The notes under the pieces were generated by a model. It searched no databases. It had not been told where the DNA came from and saw nothing but the letters and a program-made list of their open reading frames with translations. From NCBI GenBank assembly GCA_027577415.1, contig JANBQS010000003.1, forward strand, positions 1 to 64,000: a stretch of 64,000 bases of DNA, given 5' to 3'. The DNA is from Coemansia sp. RSA 922. Lineage: Eukaryota; Kickxellomycota; Kickxellomycetes; Kickxellales; Kickxellaceae. The number at the start of each line of letters is the position of its first letter. Position 1 is the first letter of the stretch. Below, piece by piece: positions 62,255 through 64,000 of this stretch. The position numbers and the translations under genes are program-made.

Positions 62255-64000
62255 ATGCACGAACCATTAGCACGCAAAGACAACGACGAAGCGGACGCAC
62301 CTACGGGCAGTAGTCTTCCCACACCAAGCGGTAACCGAGCGAGTCTAGTGTTTCAGCAGCTACACGCTTCGGTAGCTTTGCCAAATTCACCTAGTCACCG
62401 GAATTCGGGATTAGGACCGTGGGCCTTGCGACGCAGTATTACCGAGGGCGCAGCATATAGCCATCGGAACAGCGTAGCTTTGCCCTCGGCTAGTCAGACG
62501 TTTGACCAGCAATGGTGGGGCGAGCCAGAGCAGTACTTTGCTCGGCCATGTTCGCCAGCATGGAGCTCTACGGCGCAGTATGTACGTGCTGCGCAATTGC
62601 CTGTCGATACTCATGAAGAGCCAACAGCCGGTAAACCCGTTTTGGCTGCTGCAGCGGCCGAGGAAGTGCATCCGCCAGACCCGCCCGATGAGCATACAGT
62701 ACTGTTGGGCGGCATTCCTAGCGCAGCTGACTGTCAGTCGTCCCGATGGCGCGATCTGAGGGCCAGCGTTGCTAAGCGCGGTGCATCTGCCAAGGCATTC
62801 GCTGGGCAGTTGTTTCCGACACTGAGTTCGCAACAGACCAGTGTTCTCAAGGCCGTGCTTGCCTACGCGATAGCTGCGCTCTTTCCGTTCGTCCCTGTAC
62901 TGCGGGACTGGCTGGGTGATCCGGACTATATGGCGCCACACTTGGTCACTAATGCGACGATCTGGTTCCATGCTGCCAAGACTCGTAGCGGGTTGGCGGA
63001 GGGTGGCCTGGTAGGCGTAATCTGGGTCTGCGTGACTAGCTGCGTGACGTATTTGGCGCTGTTTATTGCCGAATGGCTACACTGCACGTTTGCTAGGCCG
63101 GTATTGGCGACTGGTGATGTTCCTGAGGCCCTGCCGCTGGCTATTCAGAGCAAGGTGGTGAGCTTAGTGGTGTTTGTGTTTGGGTATAGCTGGATATTGG
63201 CGTTCTTTAAGGCTAACGCTAATCGAGCATCGGTGGGCACGGCCACGGCTATATCTAATATCGCGTTGTACTTGGTTATGCTGCGAGAGGCACCGATAGT
63301 CAATTACAAGGTGGCGGCGGCGACTGGCGGGGATGGCAAGATCCCATGGCCGGAGCCCGGGGACAGAGATAGTCTGGCAGAGAGCGTAGGCAAAAAGACC
63401 GAGCACGTTCTTGTGGCCGTATTGACTGGCATGGCGATCAGTATACTGGTGGGCTGGATGGTGCGTCCTACAACGGCGGGACAAGAACTGAGGGCGCAGT
63501 TGAGCACTACGTTTTCGTCGTTCCGCCGAATCCTGCCACAGCTCCTGGCGCCAATTGTCAGCGAGGATACGCCATCCAACACTCAGGCCAAATTGCATGG
63601 CGCCAAACCTGAGGAACTCAAAGCCGGACTGCGCGAGCACCGGCAACGCTTGCAGCAGCTTAAGCGACAGCTGGACGCTATAGCGTTGGAACCCGGCGAA
63701 TGGCACGTGTGGGCACGACGTGCTAAATTGTCGGCTCTGGTTACTTGCCTTGATGCGCTTAGTCTGCATTTGAGCAGTATGAGTTCGGGCTTGGAGCTGC
63801 GTGTCATTGATCATAATTCCGATGCGTTTGTCGGTGACTTGGACGTTGAGGCGTACTCGAGTGTTATTAGGAGGATTCGGGAGCCGGTTGTGAGGCTCGG
63901 CAATATGTGCGATCGTATTTTGGCTGCTGTCCATGGTCTAGTCGATGGCGCTTTGAGCGGGGATCTTAAGGAGTATGTGGTGGATGTTTGCCAGTGCAGA
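62255..64000 (+). CDS. ArAE-type (aromatic acid exporter-like) membrane transporter, N-terminal part
   Basis: An open frame of 582 codons from ATG 62255 to the window edge without a stop, so the gene continues to the right. Residues 1-195 are a disordered, Ser/Pro-rich cytosolic N-terminus. The membrane part begins near 200 with VLKAVLAYAIAALFPFVPVL, DPDYMAPHLVTNATIWFHAA and KTRSGLAEGGLVGVIWVCVT. It continues with further helices (VVSLVVFVFGYSWILAFFKA, HVLVAVLTGMAISILVGWMV) and then a soluble helical domain (HRQRLQQLKRQLDAI). This is the pattern of the fungal putative ER transporter, six-TM N-terminal (ArAE_2_N/DUF2421-associated) family, sometimes annotated as brefeldin A-sensitivity related. 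The substrate is unknown. Confidence 0.82.
   Translation, partial: MHEPLARKDNDEADAPTGSSLPTPSGNRASLVFQQLHASVALPNSPSHRNSGLGPWALRRSITEGAAYSHRNSVALPSASQTFDQQWWGEPEQYFARPCSPAWSSTAQYVRAAQLPVDTHEEPTAGKPVLAAAAAEEVHPPDPPDEHTVLLGGIPSAADCQSSRWRDLRASVAKRGASAKAFAGQLFPTLSSQQTSVLKAVLAYAIAALFPFVPVLRDWLGDPDYMAPHLVTNATIWFHAAKTRSGLAEGGLVGVIWVCVTSCVTYLALFIAEWLHCTFARPVLATGDVPEALPLAIQSKVVSLVVFVFGYSWILAFFKANANRASVGTATAISNIALYLVMLREAPIVNYKVAAATGGDGKIPWPEPGDRDSLAESVGKKTEHVLVAVLTGMAISILVGWMVRPTTAGQELRAQLSTTFSSFRRILPQLLAPIVSEDTPSNTQAKLHGAKPEELKAGLREHRQRLQQLKRQLDAIALEPGEWHVWARRAKLSALVTCLDALSLHLSSMSSGLELRVIDHNSDAFVGDLDVEAYSSVIRRIREPVVRLGNMCDRILAAVHGLVDGALSGDLKEYVVDVCQCR

Noticed and set aside
1..64000. CRISPR arrays, prokaryotic operons, rRNA genes
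   Set aside because: No regular spacer repeats or rRNA sequence seen. Gene structure is eukaryotic throughout.

Overview
The window is nuclear DNA of a fungus. The genes are compact and mostly intronless, the few introns are short (70-123 bp, GT...AG), and pyrimidine-rich tracts precede many start codons. The housekeeping proteins are fungal (TFB2, RAX1, EAF6, VTA1, SNF7, a Zn2Cys6 factor, MIC26/27, CDC50). F-box/LRR-like genes and DUF4246 genes occur together in lineage-specific duplicated islands, a pattern I associate with early-diverging filamentous fungi such as Kickxellomycotina. That placement is inference.

The conserved blocks are these. At 1-7.7 kb there is the end of a velvet-like gene, an MFS monocarboxylate-type transporter, EAF6, a fused trehalose-phosphate synthase/phosphatase and VTA1. 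At 13.6-20 kb there are MIC26/27, RPS22 (uS8), folylpolyglutamate synthase, CDC50 and adenylosuccinate lyase. At 31.7-36 kb there is a small metabolic group: an HD-domain PhnZ-like oxygenase, an HSDL2-like reductase with a peroxisomal-type C-terminus, and a cytochrome P450. At 37.3-52.8 kb there are 6-phosphogluconolactonase, a Zn2Cys6 factor, a TFIIIC WD40/AT-hook subunit, TFB2, FAM32A, a TBC RabGAP, SNF7, RAX1 and a nucleotide-binding-domain-only Hsp70 relative. A partial ArAE-type membrane transporter runs off the right edge from 62.3 kb. One tRNA-Val(UAC) lies at 55.4 kb.

Between these blocks lie accessory islands. Island 1 (7.7-13.4 kb) is the most unusual. Five small divergent ubiquitin-like (beta-grasp) genes lie in tandem on the minus strand with an F-box-like/LRR gene among them. 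Three of the five proteins end in a WW-binding PY motif, and a fourth carries Gly-Gly at the ubiquitin position followed by a tail. All six genes have a TTGACTG-like element about 160-240 bp upstream of the start codon. I infer a co-regulated, lineage-specific ubiquitin-like/E3-adaptor cluster.

Island 2 (20-31.5 kb) and island 3 (52.8-61.7 kb) are linked. A DUF4246 gene and an F-box-like pseudogene form an inverted repeat of about 3.3 kb, with the copies about 38 kb apart. A second family of small orphan proteins has two apparently intact members (27.5 and 53.9 kb) and two members broken in different ways (23.6 and 30.4 kb). The two intact members share promoter sequence. These islands also hold a decayed mariner transposase, mini-genes for a 44-residue C2HC zinc finger and a 29-residue secreted peptide, TATA boxes in front of small genes, and a CRE (TGACGTCA) repeat array.
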